Source: Syngnathus acus
Taxonomy: Eukaryota > Chordata > Actinopteri > Syngnathiformes > Syngnathidae
Direction of reading: 5' to 3'
NCBI RefSeq assembly: GCF_901709675.1
Contig: NC_051093.1
Coordinates: 1,134,553 to 1,198,552 of the forward strand
Length of the DNA stretch: 64,000 bases
Under the pieces are notes generated by a model, which was not told the DNA's origin, did not search any database, and saw nothing but the letters and a program-made list of their open reading frames with translations. Position 1 is the stretch's first letter. Every line of letters starts with the position of its first letter. A program made the position numbers and the translations under genes. Shown here in pieces: positions 22,234 to 34,962 of this stretch.

Positions 22234-22837
22234 TATAGACCTAATTTAGACGTCTATTTTAGGTCTATATATAGACCTAATTTAGACGTCTATTTTAGGT
22301 CTATAAAATAACCTAAAATAGACGTCTATATCAGGTTACAGAAATAGCCAATTCACAGGTACGGATCAATATGCTTGTTAAACACAAATCCAAACAACTT
22401 CTGTACATTATTTATACAACTTACAGCTGGTTGAGACTTTAAAATTTCGAAATATGATCATATTTGATGTTTTTAATTTAGACGTCTATTTGAGGTCTAT
22501 ACCGAGACCAATTGTAGACGTCTAAATTAGGTCTATACATAGACCAGACGTCTAATAGACGTCTATGGCTGACAGGGTAAAATGTCCCTACACACAAATG
22601 ACGCCGTTGAGTTCAAGTATGAGGCAACAATTTGTTCTTCACACTTACAAGTGCTTCCTTTAAAAAAAAAAAAAAGAGTCATTGTAACCCGAGAACGCCC
22701 AGCATGCAGCTGTTTCAAGTAACCAAAAAATGTTCAGTTTGGGCTGTAGTTCCCCCGCACCGCAAACAGGAGGCGCTACTTTCCTGTGGGTCTGCTGTAT
22801 CAGGTCAGCAGCCGGTCGGGTGGGACACTGCCAAGCC

Positions 22838-22839
22838 CT

Positions 22840-22930
<91 letters not shown>

Positions 22931-22932
22931 CT
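22838..22932. repeat. (CTTT)n microsatellite
   Basis: About 95 bp of near-perfect tetranucleotide repeat. It yields spurious FLSF or ERKK open frames. Confidence 0.97.
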
Positions 22933-23030
22933 GCTAAATTCCTTCGGCAGCCCTTGGAACAAGGGCCGACGGCGGCAGCATGGCGCAATCTGGAAAGAAT
23001 TAAACAACCTGCTTGCCCGCTGCTTGCCCG

Positions 23031-23205
<175 letters not shown>

Positions 23206-26200
23206 GTTGAGGAAGGTGGGAAGAGTGGGGGTGGGTACAACATGACAGAGAGAAAAGGAGACGGGAAGTGAAAAAGTTCGGGGAGGGGGCGGTGGAGAAA
23301 CCCAATCCAGGATTGTTCACATACCGCCTTTTTTGCCTGGCTTTGCTCTGTCTCTTTTTTCGTGACTCGTCCCTCCCTCAGGCGCACACAAAATCCAGAC
23401 CATTCCCCAGACAACTCCAGCATTTAATTTCTTTTTCAGTTTTCAGCGGCATTTTTGCAAGGCCTTTATTTTAATGGTCCACAAACAGCAAAAAAATGTA
23501 TTTGCGTGTGTGCGCGAGTGCATGCGTGTGTCTTTCTGGATTTCATAACTCTTGAGGGAGAAAAATGTGCATACACATGCAGTGTGTTCAGGACTTGTCG
23601 TTGTGTGCCACAAATCAGGAACCCATAATGTGAATCTTGTCAGTTCGCACAATCACATCATGGGACCACGGAACCAAACTTTTTTGGGTACGGCAAATCG
23701 GGCCCTCCCGATTTGGATGCGGGCATCGGCAAAGTTTTTTTCTAACTGGGCATTTTCATGGAGCATATTTGCAAAGTTTTAATTTTTGCTGGCAAGTCAA
23801 AGCAAAGAAATCTGTGAAGCGACGTCGGCTATCTGCAGCACAGGGGCGGATTTAGATGTAGACGGACAATTTTTGCGTCCGCTCGCCAACCTGCGCTCTT
23901 ACTTTGAAAAGCCATCGTCAACGTCTTTGCCCCTTTTCCCATGACGTTACGGGGCGAACCCGACCAATCACTGAATTTGTGCATTTGAACTGTTGATTGT
24001 AATTCCCGTGCTACCATTTAACGAAGGGATGTAAAGGAATATATATTTTTGAATCGACTGGAATAAACTTTCGTCGCAGTCCCTAAAAAAGGGTGGCTTT
24101 TTATGACGGACTATTGATTACCCGAAGAAGTCCCGTCTGGGCCGGCCGATGTGTTTTTCCATCGGATGTCTCCAACCTGCAAAGCCTTAAAACCCTAACG
24201 AGAGCGACACGCAACTAAAGAAGGAGCGGACAACGACGAGCGCAAACACACATGGCAGCCATCGATACTGGGCCTGCTCCGACCGGCTTGCGTCAACTAG
24301 AAGGATCTTCCGGAACGCCCACGCCCCCCAGACCCCCTCCCAACCCGTCCAGCTGGGCCCAAGGGGAACCATGACTGATCCGCTCGGAGCCATTCAAAAA
24401 AAAGAGGGGCGACGCCCGCTCAGCTCCACTCGGGCCGGCCGTTGTTTTCAAGTCTTGGCGTCTTGGGCCATCTCCTTGTTTTCTTTCGCCATGCGGCCAC
24501 AGCCCTCGCATGCATGCACGCTGCATGATTTAGAAGGCAGCGTGAGAGCCTCAAGACTGTGCCAAAGTGCATCTTGCTGCATGTGCGCGTTCATCCCTCG
24601 TCCTCGTGGACTGTTTTACAAACGTCAGGGATGCGGCAGAAGGAGCAAACGCCTAGCCTCAAGTCTGATCGTAAGCTCGAAAGGGCTTTCTGAGCGCCCT
24701 TTGTACCCTGAAAAAGGTGCTCTCCAGATCTGGGGGCCCGTTGCCATGGTAACAATGAATTCTTTGGCGCTGCATGGGCTGTTTTACTGACATTATATCG
24801 CATACGTTACAAAGACTCTACTGTTTCCACCAGCGGGGGCGCATCACACGTAGCCTGTTCGAATGCCGAGAGATGACAAGATCCAAACGGGCCTGCGGCA
24901 TTTTGGATTGTCATCGAAGCGAACAGTCGCGCTCTAGAATGTCGTCAAGTTGCAATGAAAGCAAAAGAATCTTTGAGTTGCCCAATTCCACAAGTATGAC
25001 AGAACAGTGCACGCCTTATATGATTAATAATGCAATCTGGGGACATCGATGGTTGTAGTGTAAGTGTACGGCAGTTTGATGGGATCGACATCAAGTCAGA
25101 GAAGGGCCGCATTCCATTGCCATAATTCTCCGCGTTTTTGTAACATGACGCGTCAGAGAGCGCCACACCCTTTTCCTCAGAGGCGCTCAAGCGGGACACA
25201 TGTTAGGCGGAGGCGGGAATAGGAACAGGGGTAGCAGGGTGGGGGCGGGCGGGCGTGCGTTCAGGTCTCATCTGGAATGCATCAAGCATCGCAAAGCACC
25301 CCAACGTCATGCATAGGCCGGCTGACCGGCGGGGATGGGCGCGGTGAGCCGTCCCAAAGGCTCCGCGTGCATGCGCGCATCCGGCTGTTGCTTCTTCACA
25401 CGCGCGTTTACATTGGACATGTCAACCCGCGGGCGCCGACACGACTTTCTTTTTTTTTCCCCCGTTAGCATTGTAGGCGATGATATGCGCCATCTGCTCT
25501 TTTACGGCCCTTTTGGACACATTTCGAGCAATGAACGCCAACAGCTGCTTTGTTTATGCTAAAACCTTGAAAGGCAATCTGCAACATTTTACCATTTTGC
25601 CGTGTTATTTTTGTAGGTTTACTGTCCAAACACAAGAGCGATCGAGTAAAAGTCGCCTTAAAACTTGACTTGACTGAGCGGCTTGTCGGAATGGACAACG
25701 CCTCCGTGAGGTGGTCGGGGGAGGGGTGGGGTTGACAGATTGCACACACTTGCCTAGGGAAATTTGCCATCAACACACCGTATTTGACTTCAAACTAGCA
25801 TTTTTGCACATAAAAGTCTCGGTTATCACACATGCAGTGCGCCAAACACTTTGTCAAATTTATACGAGAGATTACCGACACTTGATGCCCGCCGCAGATC
25901 ACTTTGACCTTCCGGCGACTATTACCCAAAATGTGTCGCACGAGCGAGGGAGCTTCTTGTTTTCCAGGTCAGGGACTTGCATTTCGGCAAGGACACCGGA
26001 ATGGGGTGTGCGTCCCGATAAGCCGGATGAGGAGGCGGTAAAAGCGCTCCATCAATGTGCTAGCTCTTGGAAACACACTCGTCCACTTGTTGTGCCCCCG
26101 CCGCGGAATTCAGCAATGCCGCTGGACACGGCCCCACACTGGGCTGCTATTGTGTGCGTGCGCGCGCACGTGGAGGCGGCATGCTGAACTGAATCGTGTG

Positions 26201-28047
26201 CCGTCTCAGCAACAGTTTGACGACTCCATCACTGGCATGCAAAAGAGGACATTTGGCTGCAAAATCCTTTCAAGGAAATTCTGGATTTGGACCAAAATTG
26301 GTGTTTTCGTCTGGAGAAATTTAATTCTTGTTTCTTTTTAACCAGGAATGCTGAGTACATTTGTCGACACCAAGTCCATGCTACGTTCTGTACTTTTTTT
26401 TACTTTGACTTAATTATCGGAGGAGAATCAGTTCTGCTTTTAATTGGTTCTGCTTAAGTTTCGAGTGTGTCCAAACATCTCTGATGAACAATTTCTGTGC
26501 AAAAGACACATAAATGTCAATGATGGGTGTACGGCTGTTTGCTGTCAAAAGAAGAGAAGCGCATGAGTGGGAGAGGCTGCTGGAATGCAAAGAAAGACTG
26601 AGAACAAGCTAAGAAGAGCTGTTTTTCCTTCCCTGGGAGTTGAAGAGAGCTAGGATGGGAGAGGGGAGAGAGAAGAGAGGAGCGCCGCTTTGATTCCTTC
26701 CTTGGCAGCCACCGCATTGTGAGCTCACGGCCCTGTCGGGATGACACGGCCTCAAACGGGAAGCTGGCGGCTAACAGCCGTTGGGAGGGGCCCGTCTTTG
26801 CTCAGCTGAGAAAAATGAAAACTGCTCCTCATCCTCAATTGGACTTGTCCGTCCGATTCAGCACCCGGGCTGCTTGAGAGCTCTCGTTGCCGTTGCTCTA
26901 ATTGTTCGCCATGTGTTCATGAGCTTCACAATGCCGCAGTCCGACCCCTTAAGCACGAATTCTACCGCTGCCCCCCCCAAAGAGAAGGTTTGTGGGATGT
27001 TATCCAATAGCCGTAAAATGGCAAAACACTCCAAAACTAGCGTGGCGAGACAGCACGAGCCTAGGTAGTAGATGTAAAGCGAAGACGACATCTGCAATTG
27101 TCTTCATCAATGAAGGTACACCGGGCAAAGGTCTTGGGAATCTCCGTTCAGATCTTGCAAAATGGTCGGCGCTTGTCGTTTGGTCATGGCATTGTTAGCG
27201 TGACGCTAGCTTCCAGTCCAAGCTGAGCTTTTTTTTCCTACTTGTTCTACAACGACTTTTGTCGTACCTGCCGGTAGTCACAACACCTGTTGCCTCTTGC
27301 ACGTCGCTCGTGGCGCGACGGACGTCTGATTATCCGGATCCCGCACCCGGCGATTCTGTGCGCAATTGACTATGTTGGTCATGTGGAAGTCCCATCAGAT
27401 GATGCAAAAATTATTACGTCGTCTGGATGGCGAATGGCTGCAGCGTATCGGTATGACCCGAGAATGACCGCAGGAGGCTTTGGCGGGGCCCTGGCAGGTG
27501 AAGGGAGGCCGCCTCATTCCGTCATTCCCAGCTGTTCTGCTCAGATAATTCCAGCCCAATTCCAAAGAGTCCACTCAATTCCTTTAAGAGCCGTCTGACT
27601 GATGCAGATGCGCAATCTGCAAATAGAGAAGACACGCAACGTCTTGCCATTGCCTCCTTGTGTGCTAAATGTTCTGAAAGCCAAACTCGGCTCAACCCGC
27701 AACTTGTGTGCCTTCAAGCAAGAGTCCGACACCATTGGGAGTTGCAACGTTTCCCAGTAAGGGCACGGAGCAGCGGTCCGATTTGGACTTTCACGGAGAA
27801 CGCGTTGGACATGCTTCGCTCAGCTGTTTTGCTCGGGGTCATCTTTTCAATGCAAATTTAGCACAAGTAAAATGAGTAAGCGAGAGAAAGAACAACACAA
27901 TCAGCAGTTTGCCCAAATCCTGCAGGATGTTAAGGCGTGTCCGCTTCAGATTTCGCCGTACAATGACTCCGACTTTGGTTACTTCTAGATGTGTTTTGCT
28001 TTGGAGCGATTGTGTTGTCAGTCAGTGGGGTTGGGGGGGTGCGCGGA
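23206..28047. other. Long stretch of apparently unique non-coding sequence
   Basis: About 4.8 kb without a recognised repeat family or believable exon. Open frames are short, not conserved-looking and lack splice context. GC content is closer to the host genes than to the surrounding repeats. It may hold regulatory sequence of a flanking gene, but nothing in the sequence proves this. Confidence 0.5.
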
Positions 28048-28833
28048 ACCATTCATGTTTTCCCATTACAAGTAATGGAAATCATTTAATCCGTTCCAAG
28101 CCAAAAAACGCTTTTTAATTTTTTTTGTCATTATTTTACACCATAAACTGCATAAATAAGTGAGTAGGCAATGTATAAATAAATAATATAAATAATAAAC
28201 TGAATTAATAGAGTAGGCTAGGCTGGGGAATGTATTGCCGTATCTGTCGCAACTCGCTTGTGTGTTTCATTCTAATAGTAAAACATAAATTGTGAGGGGG
28301 GGAAAAGCACATCAAAGCATTTTCTTTTTTTACCAATGAAAGACAACATTTTAAAGATCATGTGAAAGAAAACAGCAAAAACGTTTTCTTAATCTCAAAA
28401 AGGTAAGCACAGTCGCCCCTCTCGCAACATCACTTCCTTTAAGAGCGTCTTTGTTTTTCAGGATCGAGCTTATTGTCGATTTTGCCATGCAAAACTCCCG
28501 CGCCAACTCTGACACACGCACACCGGACTCATATTTTGCGATTAATTCTTTTTTTAATTCAACCGTTTTGCGCAATACTTTCCTCTTTTCGCCATGATCA
28601 GCTTTACTGCGCCCACTTGCTTCCTTTGGAGGCATGATTAGAGTTGATGCAATCCTCAGAGTAACGAGAATGTAATAACGAACGGAGTCAGTTGGCAAGC
28701 GGGTCCTCTCGGCTCATCTCGCGAGGTTCGACAACCGAAATTTCGTCTGACATTCGAAGCGAAAAAATCTCGAATTTTTTGTTCGAATACCGATTTGTTC
28801 GAGAACTGGGACGTTCGAAAACCGAGGCTCCAA
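28048..28833 (-). mobile_element. Tigger/pogo-type element, copy T3, with transposase N-terminus
   Basis: The right end matches the T2 terminus (CGTTCGAAAACCGAGGCTCC); the left end is degraded. It keeps more transposase sequence than T1 or T2. Confidence 0.8.
28351..28635 (-). pseudogene. Tigger-like transposase, N-terminal fragment
   Basis: Starts MPPKEASGRSK and contains VRVSELAREFCMAKSTISSI, the CENP-B/pogo-type helix-turn-helix, then LKNKDALK and GATVLT. About 80 recognisable residues; the second HTH and the DDE catalytic domain are absent. Confidence 0.75.
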
Positions 28834-28949
28834 GGAGCTAAATAGGCACACCTACTGCATGACCGATGAGTCTGGAATTGGACTCATTTGACAGTTGGAA
28901 TCCTTTCAATGCGTTTTGTAATGCACGCGTAATAATGAAGACTGTAGGG
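28834..28949. other. Short flank between Tigger T3 and the TE nest
   Basis: No feature except CTGTAGGG at 28942-28949, the left target-site duplication of the hAT element that starts at 28950. Confidence 0.6.
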
Positions 28950-29520
28950 CAAAGGTGTCAGACAATTTTTTTGTTGCGGGCCACAATGGAGTTATGGATT
29001 CCCTCGTGGGGCAATTAATGACTTAAATACAAATGAACGTGTGTGGATATTATCACATACACACAACAGAATTTTTCAATTTATTTTGAAATTGGGATTA
29101 TAACAAAAATGTTGCAATATCTCATTGTGTCACGGATCGGATGGAGCAGGGCGACCAAATGCAGCTTGGACCAGGGTTTATTGGAGGAACTCAAAAGACA
29201 GACTCTGCTAACTGACATGACTTAACAAAACAACAAACCGACAGGGACGCGAAACAAAGGACGTGAAGACATTAAGACATAACGACAACAACAAAACAAT
29301 GATCCGACGGGGAGTGAGGGGCAGACAGGACTTAAATACAAAACACGAAACACGAGGCAGGTGACCGCGGTTACATTGAGTGAGGTGACACAGGAGGGGA
29401 GGGGCGAACCTGCGTGAAGCTGGCCCCCCACCCCACGCAAAAGTTAAGTAAAATAGTCTGTTTCGTTTGTGCTTCGTTTGTGCTGGTTTGTGCAGCAAAA
29501 ATTTTCGTTTGTGCTGCTAT

Positions 29521-30061
29521 TGTCAGGCTCAGGCAGGGAGAGGACTCGAACACAGAGTTTCGACAGTTCAAGGTGTTTTATTTCTTCGGCGGATGACCGC
29601 TCCAAAAACAAAGGTGCCTCACACTGAGGGAAAAAAGGCAAAAACAAAGGCGCCTCAAACTGAGGGAAAAAGGGCAAAAACAAAGGTGCCTCAAACTGAG
29701 GAAAAAACCAAGGCAAGGTCTCACGCACAATCCACAAAGCGTGGACAAAAAGGTCTCTGTGAGCAAGGCAATCAAGGGCTAAATCCGTGGCTATGGAGTC
29801 GCTGGTGGTCATGGCTTGCAAGACGCACTGGCAGAGGACAAGGGGAAGACGCAGGCTAAATACACACACAGAAGGGGAAGGACACAGGTGCAGACAATCG
29901 GGGCGGACGACACAGGTGTAAGTGGTTAACCAACGGGGAGGTCAAGTGGGCGACCGTGCAGCGGAAGCACCAGTGATCTGGAATGTGATGTACAAAATAA
30001 AACAGGAAGTTAGAACATGACGGACAAGACAAAACAACCTACAAAACCTGACAGCATGACA
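29521..30061 (-). repeat. 3' LTR of the chromovirus
   Basis: Direct repeat of 34412-34957. Includes a 27-36 bp internal tandem (AAACAAAGGTGCCTCA-like, three times) near 29600-29710. Confidence 0.93.
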
Positions 30062-30073
30062 TAACCCCCCCCT

Positions 30074-32962
30074 CTAGGGCCGGATCCCAGACGGACCAGG
30101 AGCATCTGGGTGAGCAGCGTAGAAGTCGTCCAGCAGACCGGGATCCAAGATAAAACTGCGCGGCACCCATTGCCGCTCCTCCGGCCCATAACCCTCCCAG
30201 TCGACCAGGTACTGCCAGCCCCGTCCCCTCCTGCGCACGTCCAGTAGTTCCTTGACCGTGTATGCAGGCCCACCCCCCACAGTCCGCGGAGACGGAGGCG
30301 GCTCGGGAGCCGGCACCATCTCACTCTCCCTGACCGGCTTGATCTTCCCGACGTGGAAGGTGGGATGCACAGCGAGGGACCGGGGCAGGCGAAGCCGTAC
30401 AGCGGCCGGATTCACGACCTTGGAGATGGGAAAAGGCCCCACAAAACGGGGGGCTAGCTTTCTGGAGCCCACCTGGAGCGGAAGATCCCGAGCGGACAGC
30501 CAGACCCGTTGGCCCCGCTGGTAGGCGGGCGCCGGCCGTCGTCTCCGGTCGGCCATCCTCTTCACTCGGTCCCCCTGGCGGACCAGCGTGGCACGCGCCG
30601 CCGCCCAGATGCGACGGCATCGTCTCACCACGGCGCGCGCCGAGGTCACCGACACCTCTGGCTCATTGTCAGGGAAGACCGGGGGCTGATAGCCAAAGAC
30701 GCACATGAAAGGGGACATCCCCGTAGCAGTGGTAGGGAGGGAGTTATGGGCGTATTCCACCCAGATCAGGTTCTTACTCCAGGAGGAGGGGTTCTGGGCC
30801 ACCAGGCAGCGGAGGCCTGTTTCCAGCTGCTGATTGACGCGCTCCGCCTGGCCGTTCGCCTCTGGGTGATAGCCCGAAGTGAGGCACACGGTGGCTCCTA
30901 TGTGTCTGCAGAACTCTTTCCAGAAGCGAGACACGAATTGGGGCCCCCTATCCGATGTGACAGTCCGCGGGAATCCGTGTACTCTAAAAACATGGTCCAT
31001 GAGGACTTCGGCTGTTCGCTTTGCTGAGGGTAATTTGGGCAGGGCAATGAAATGGGCCATTTTGGAGAACCGGTCCACCACAGTGAGTATCGTGGTCTTC
31101 CCCTTGGAAACGGGAAGCCCAGTGACAAAATCTACAGAGAGGTCGGCCCAAGGACGGGAGGGAATGGGGAGGGGTTGCAGCAACCCCACCCGGGTGCCGG
31201 GGGTGTTCTTGTTGCGCGCACAGACGGAGCAGGCTGCCACGTACTCCCTGACGTCGGCCGCCATGGAGGGCCACCAGAATCGCTGCTGCACCACGTACAG
31301 GGTTCGTCGAACGCCGGGATGACAGGCGAGCCGGGAGGTGTGTCCCCAGTGGACGACTCGGGAACGCAGCTCGGGCGGCACAAAAAGACGATTCGTCGGG
31401 CAGTTGTCAGGGGGTGGTGCGTCACCGTTGGCCTGCTTTACTTGGTCTTCTACGGGCCAGGTAACGGCCCCTACCACACAGTGAGGACGAAGAATGGGTT
31501 CGGGCTCCTTGGCCTCCGGATCCGGACTGTAGACGCGGGACAGGGCATCAGGTTTGACGTTCTTTGCTCCCGGTCTGTAGGACAGGGTGAAATTGAAACG
31601 GTTGAAAAAGAGCGACCAACGAGCCTGGCGTGAGTTCAGCCGTTTTGCGTTCTTGAGGTACTGCAAGTTCTTATGATCCGTCCATACTAAGAATGGTTGT
31701 TGGGCTCCCTCCAGCCAGTGTCTCCACTCCTCGAGCGCCTGCTTCACCGCCAACAATTCTCGATCACCCACGTCGTAGTTCTGTTCGGCGGGGGTCATCC
31801 GCCGGGACAGGTAGGCGCACGGATGAAGCTTGTTGTCCTCTGGTGACCTTTGGGACAGGACGGCGCCGATTCCTCGACTGGAGGCGTCAACCTCCACCAC
31901 GAACTGACGAGAGGGGTCGGGCAGTGTGAGGATCGGGGCGGTGCTGAATCGCCTCTTTAGCTCCTGGAAGGCAGCCTCTGCTTCCGCCGTCCAACGGAAG
32001 GGGGCGGCTGGAGAAGTCAGAGCATGCAGCGGGGCCGCTGTGGCACTGAAACCTCGGATGAAACGTCTGTAGAAATTAGCAAAGCCTAGAAATTGCTGCA
32101 CCTTTTTGCGGTTATCGGGTCTGGGCCATTGGGTTACGGCGCTTACTTTGGCTGGGTCCATTTGGACCTTACCGGGGTGTATGATGAAGCCAAGGAAGGA
32201 AATAGTGTCGACGTAGAACTCGCTCTTCTCCGCCTTCACGTAAAGGTGATGGTCCAGGAGGCGTTGCAGGACTGACTTTACATGGTTCTCATGGGTCTCC
32301 ATATCCGGAGAATAGATCAGGATGTCATCCAAATATACATAAACAAAACGGTCTATAAAGTCTCTCAGAACATCGTTAATCATGGCCTGGAAAACAGCGG
32401 GGGCATTGGTGAGACCGAACGGCATCACGCGGTATTCAAAGTGTCCCCGGGGAGTGTTGAATCCCGTCTTCCATTCATCGCCCTCCCGGATGCGCACGAG
32501 ATGGTAAGCGTTACGCAAGTCTAATTTGGTAAAAACCCGGGCTTGCTGCAACTGATCGAATACCGTCGCCATGAGTGGAAGGGGATATCGATTCTTAATG
32601 GTGATTTGGTTGAGGGGACTGTAGTCTATACAGGGACGTAGGGTACCGTCTTTCTTGCCCACAAAGAAAAAACCGGCCCCTGCAGGGGAGGACGAAGGTC
32701 TGATCAATCCCGCCTTAAGTGACGCATCTATGTACTCATTCAGAGCTTGTTTTTCGGGTTCCGAGAGGGAATAAAGCCTCCCCTTGGGTATCGTAGCCCC
32801 AGGCAGAAGCTCTATAGCGCAGTCGTACGGACGGTAGCGAGCTAGCCTTGGCTTTGCTAAATGCTTCCGCGAGTTGGTGGTAACAGACTGGTACACCGGT
32901 GAGATCAGGGGTTTCGGAGTCAGAGCTACGGTTAAGGCTGATCGGGGGTTTAGGTGCGACAC
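30074..32962 (-). CDS. Chromovirus pol: reverse transcriptase, RNase H, integrase, chromodomain
   Basis: A 962-codon frame; homology to pol starts at about codon 44 ([12 protein letters not shown], near 32833) and the earlier codons overlap the gag frame. Domains in order: reverse transcriptase with [18 protein letters not shown] and the YLDD catalytic box; RNase H ([22 protein letters not shown]); integrase zinc finger ([14 protein letters not shown]) and D-D-E core ([25 protein letters not shown]); GPF-type module (VGPFPI); and a C-terminal chromodomain ([17 protein letters not shown]), which in this clade guides integration. No internal stop. It is offset by one base from the gag-protease frame. 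Confidence 0.93.
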   Translation of the reverse strand: MSHLNPRSALTVALTPKPLISPVYQSVTTNSRKHLAKPRLARYRPYDCAIELLPGATIPKGRLYSLSEPEKQALNEYIDASLKAGLIRPSSSPAGAGFFFVGKKDGTLRPCIDYSPLNQITIKNRYPLPLMATVFDQLQQARVFTKLDLRNAYHLVRIREGDEWKTGFNTPRGHFEYRVMPFGLTNAPAVFQAMINDVLRDFIDRFVYVYLDDILIYSPDMETHENHVKSVLQRLLDHHLYVKAEKSEFYVDTISFLGFIIHPGKVQMDPAKVSAVTQWPRPDNRKKVQQFLGFANFYRRFIRGFSATAAPLHALTSPAAPFRWTAEAEAAFQELKRRFSTAPILTLPDPSRQFVVEVDASSRGIGAVLSQRSPEDNKLHPCAYLSRRMTPAEQNYDVGDRELLAVKQALEEWRHWLEGAQQPFLVWTDHKNLQYLKNAKRLNSRQARWSLFFNRFNFTLSYRPGAKNVKPDALSRVYSPDPEAKEPEPILRPHCVVGAVTWPVEDQVKQANGDAPPPDNCPTNRLFVPPELRSRVVHWGHTSRLACHPGVRRTLYVVQQRFWWPSMAADVREYVAACSVCARNKNTPGTRVGLLQPLPIPSRPWADLSVDFVTGLPVSKGKTTILTVVDRFSKMAHFIALPKLPSAKRTAEVLMDHVFRVHGFPRTVTSDRGPQFVSRFWKEFCRHIGATVCLTSGYHPEANGQAERVNQQLETGLRCLVAQNPSSWSKNLIWVEYAHNSLPTTATGMSPFMCVFGYQPPVFPDNEPEVSVTSARAVVRRCRRIWAAARATLVRQGDRVKRMADRRRRPAPAYQRGQRVWLSARDLPLQVGSRKLAPRFVGPFPISKVVNPAAVRLRLPRSLAVHPTFHVGKIKPVRESEMVPAPEPPPSPRTVGGGPAYTVKELLDVRRRGRGWQYLVDWEGYGPEERQWVPRSFILDPGLLDDFYAAHPDAPGPSGIRP

Positions 32963-34394
32963 ATGACTCTTGGCAACTGGGTCCCCATCCCCTTATCTCC
33001 CCGGACGCCCAGTCCATGGTTGGATTGTGGAGCGACAGCCACGGGTACCCGAGTATAATTGGATTCTTGGGGGAGGTTATCACATGTAGTCGGACTTTCT
33101 CGTGATGAGTCCCGAAAGATAGTGAGAGAGGTTCGGTTACATGGGTTATCTCAAAAAGCGCCTGACCATTGAGCGCCTCGGCTTTCACGGTCGTGGCTAG
33201 CGGTTCAGTTCTTATTCCCAGCCTCCGAGCAAAAGTCCAGTCGATCATACTCTCATCTGCCCCGGAGTCAATTAGCACCCCGAGCTGGGTGATTTTCCCA
33301 AGGTATGTAAGCGTGCCGATGGGTAGGGTCCGAACCTTCCGCGGGCTACCGGAGAAGGCGCTTACCTTCATGGTTCGTTTCTCGGGGCAGGAGCCGACGA
33401 TATGTCCCAGAGCGCCGCAGTAGTAGCAACGACCTTCCTGGCGTCGACGCTGCTTCTCCTCGGCGCTCAACTTGGCTCTGCCGAGTTGCATGGGTTCCGC
33501 CCCGGGCGGTGGCAGTGCCGTGTTCGATGGTTGGTGCGGGATCTCGAGGTGCGGCGATGCCAACCCGGCCGAGGGGGGGAAGACGGAAGCACTCCGGCTT
33601 GCGCGCTGCCTCTTTCTTTCCTGCAGGCGATTGTCGGTGCGGACAGCCAGCGCGATGAGCGAGTCGAGGTCAGCGGGGAGATCGAGGGGAACGAGCTGGT
33701 CCTGGATGGTTCCAGAAAGACCCTTGAGGAAGATATCATACAGGGCCATCTGGTTCCACCCGCATTCTGTGGCCAGAGTGCGGAAGCGGATCGCGTAGTC
33801 GCTGACTGACTCACGCCCCTGGGACAGCTGGCTCAGCTCCCGCGCTTTTTCACGGTCCGAGGAGACAGGATCGAACACCATGCGCAGGGCTTCGACGAAC
33901 GCGGCGAGAGATCGGCAGGTGACGGAATCCCGGGCCCATTCTGCCATTGCCCACGCCCGGGCTCTTCCTGTCAGGTAAGAGATCATGTAGGCCACCCGGG
34001 AGCGCTCGGTGGGGAAATCGCCTGGAGACCGCTCGAATTGCATGTCACACCCGGTGACGAATGCCTTGCTGCCCCCGGGTTCCCCAGCGTATCGTTCCGG
34101 GGGAGCCAGCCTGACTCCCATTGTCATGGGTGCGGGAATCGGCCGCTCGGTCGGGGGGGGCACTGGCGGACTGGGGGTCGCTGTTGGTCCAGCGGTCAGC
34201 AGCGTGACAATGCCCTGCATCTGTCGGCCCAGCGATTCCACCTGGGCGGCCACCGCCGCTCTGAATTCCTCTTGGGTTGCCCGGATCTCACGGACATCCA
34301 CTCCCAAGGCACTGACCTGCTGCTGGTGTTGGGCCAGCGTCGATGCCTGGGAGCGCACTGTGGCAGCCAACTGTTCCGACTCTGCCGAGTCCAT
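32736..34394 (-). CDS. Chromovirus gag and protease
   Basis: ATG at 34394 ([12 protein letters not shown]), only 17 bp inside the 5' LTR, so the leader and primer-binding region are unusually short or overlap gag. A long Gln-rich helix is followed by capsid-type sequence, the CCHC zinc knuckle [14 protein letters not shown], and an aspartic protease active site [12 protein letters not shown]. The frame runs into pol sequence and stops at 32736, out of frame with the pol that follows. An open frame extends upstream through the LTR to 34760, but that part is not gag. Related fish elements usually have one continuous gag-pol frame (recollection), so a recent 1-base change is the simplest view. 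Confidence 0.9.
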   Translation of the reverse strand: MDSAESEQLAATVRSQASTLAQHQQQVSALGVDVREIRATQEEFRAAVAAQVESLGRQMQGIVTLLTAGPTATPSPPVPPPTERPIPAPMTMGVRLAPPERYAGEPGGSKAFVTGCDMQFERSPGDFPTERSRVAYMISYLTGRARAWAMAEWARDSVTCRSLAAFVEALRMVFDPVSSDREKARELSQLSQGRESVSDYAIRFRTLATECGWNQMALYDIFLKGLSGTIQDQLVPLDLPADLDSLIALAVRTDNRLQERKRQRASRSASVFPPSAGLASPHLEIPHQPSNTALPPPGAEPMQLGRAKLSAEEKQRRRQEGRCYYCGALGHIVGSCPEKRTMKVSAFSGSPRKVRTLPIGTLTYLGKITQLGVLIDSGADESMIDWTFARRLGIRTEPLATTVKAEALNGQALFEITHVTEPLSLSFGTHHEKVRLHVITSPKNPIILGYPWLSLHNPTMDWASGEIRGWGPSCQESCVAPKPPISLNRSSDSETPDLTGVPVCYHQLAEAFSKAKASSLPSVRLRYRASAWGYDTQGEALFPLGTRKTSSE

Positions 34395-34411
34395 GTCTGG
34401 CCAGTGCGTAC

Positions 34412-34957
34412 TGTCAGGCTCAGGCAGGGAGAGGACTCGAACGCAGAGTTTCGACAGTTCAAGGTGTTTTATTTCTTCGGCGGATGACCGCTCCAAAAAC
34501 AAAGGTGCCTCACACTGAGGGAAAAAAGGCAAAAACAAAGGCGCCTCAAACTGAGGGAAAAAGGGCAAAAACAAAGGTGCCTCAAACTGAGGAAAAAACC
34601 AAGGCAAGGTCTCACGCACAATCCACAAAGCGTGGACAAAAAGGTCTCTGTGAGCAAGGCAATCAAGGGCTAAATCCGTGGCTATGGAGTCGCTGGTGGT
34701 CATGGCTTGCAAGACGCACTGGCAGAGGACAAGGGGAAGACGCAGGCTAAATACACACACAGAAGGGGAAGGACACAGGTGCAGACAATCAGGGCGGACG
34801 ACACAGGTGTAAGTGGTTAACCAACGGGGAGGTCAAGTGGGCGACCGTGCAGCGGAAGCACCAGTGATCTGGAATGTGATGTACAAAATAAAACAGGAAG
34901 TTAGAACATGACGGACAAGACAAAACAAAACAACCTACAAAACCTGACAGCATGACA
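34412..34957 (-). repeat. 5' LTR of the chromovirus
   Basis: See the partner LTR at 29521-30061; differs by two substitutions and a 5 bp AAACA-type expansion near 34925. Confidence 0.93.
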
Positions 34958-34962
34958 GCTAT

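Larger units (their letters stand above)
18901..22570. repeat. Satellite-like tandem array, broken by hAT and Tigger insertions
   Basis: The phrase AGCTGGTTTAGGGTTTAATA starts units near 18901, 19083, 21034 (degraded), 21310 and 22422. After inserted elements are subtracted, well-kept units are about 180-280 bp. Units end with CCACACTTCACACGGATC and GTTTAAAACAAAGCAATGCA. Several units contain TAGACGTCTATTT and palindromic AGGTCTATATATAGACCT runs, linking this array to the block at 4545-5835. A SINE-2 tail with (GGAT)n lies at about 19118-19240. Confidence 0.65.
29521..34957 (-). mobile_element. Ty3/Gypsy chromovirus-type LTR retrotransposon, nearly intact
   Basis: LTRs at 29521-30061 (541 bp, the 3' LTR) and 34412-34957 (546 bp, the 5' LTR), TGTCAG...ATGACA, flanked by GCTAT on both sides (29516-29520, 34958-34962). 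By eye they differ at two bases and one 5 bp indel, implying a recent insertion. A polypurine tract (AGAGGGGGGG on the minus strand) precedes the 3' LTR. Gag-protease and pol lie on the minus strand. It interrupts the left end of the MULE-like element. Confidence 0.93.

Noticed and set aside
34395-34760. Extension of the gag frame upstream to 34760
   Set aside because: This part lies within the 5' LTR and repeats in the 3' LTR; the gag-like start is the ATG at 34394.
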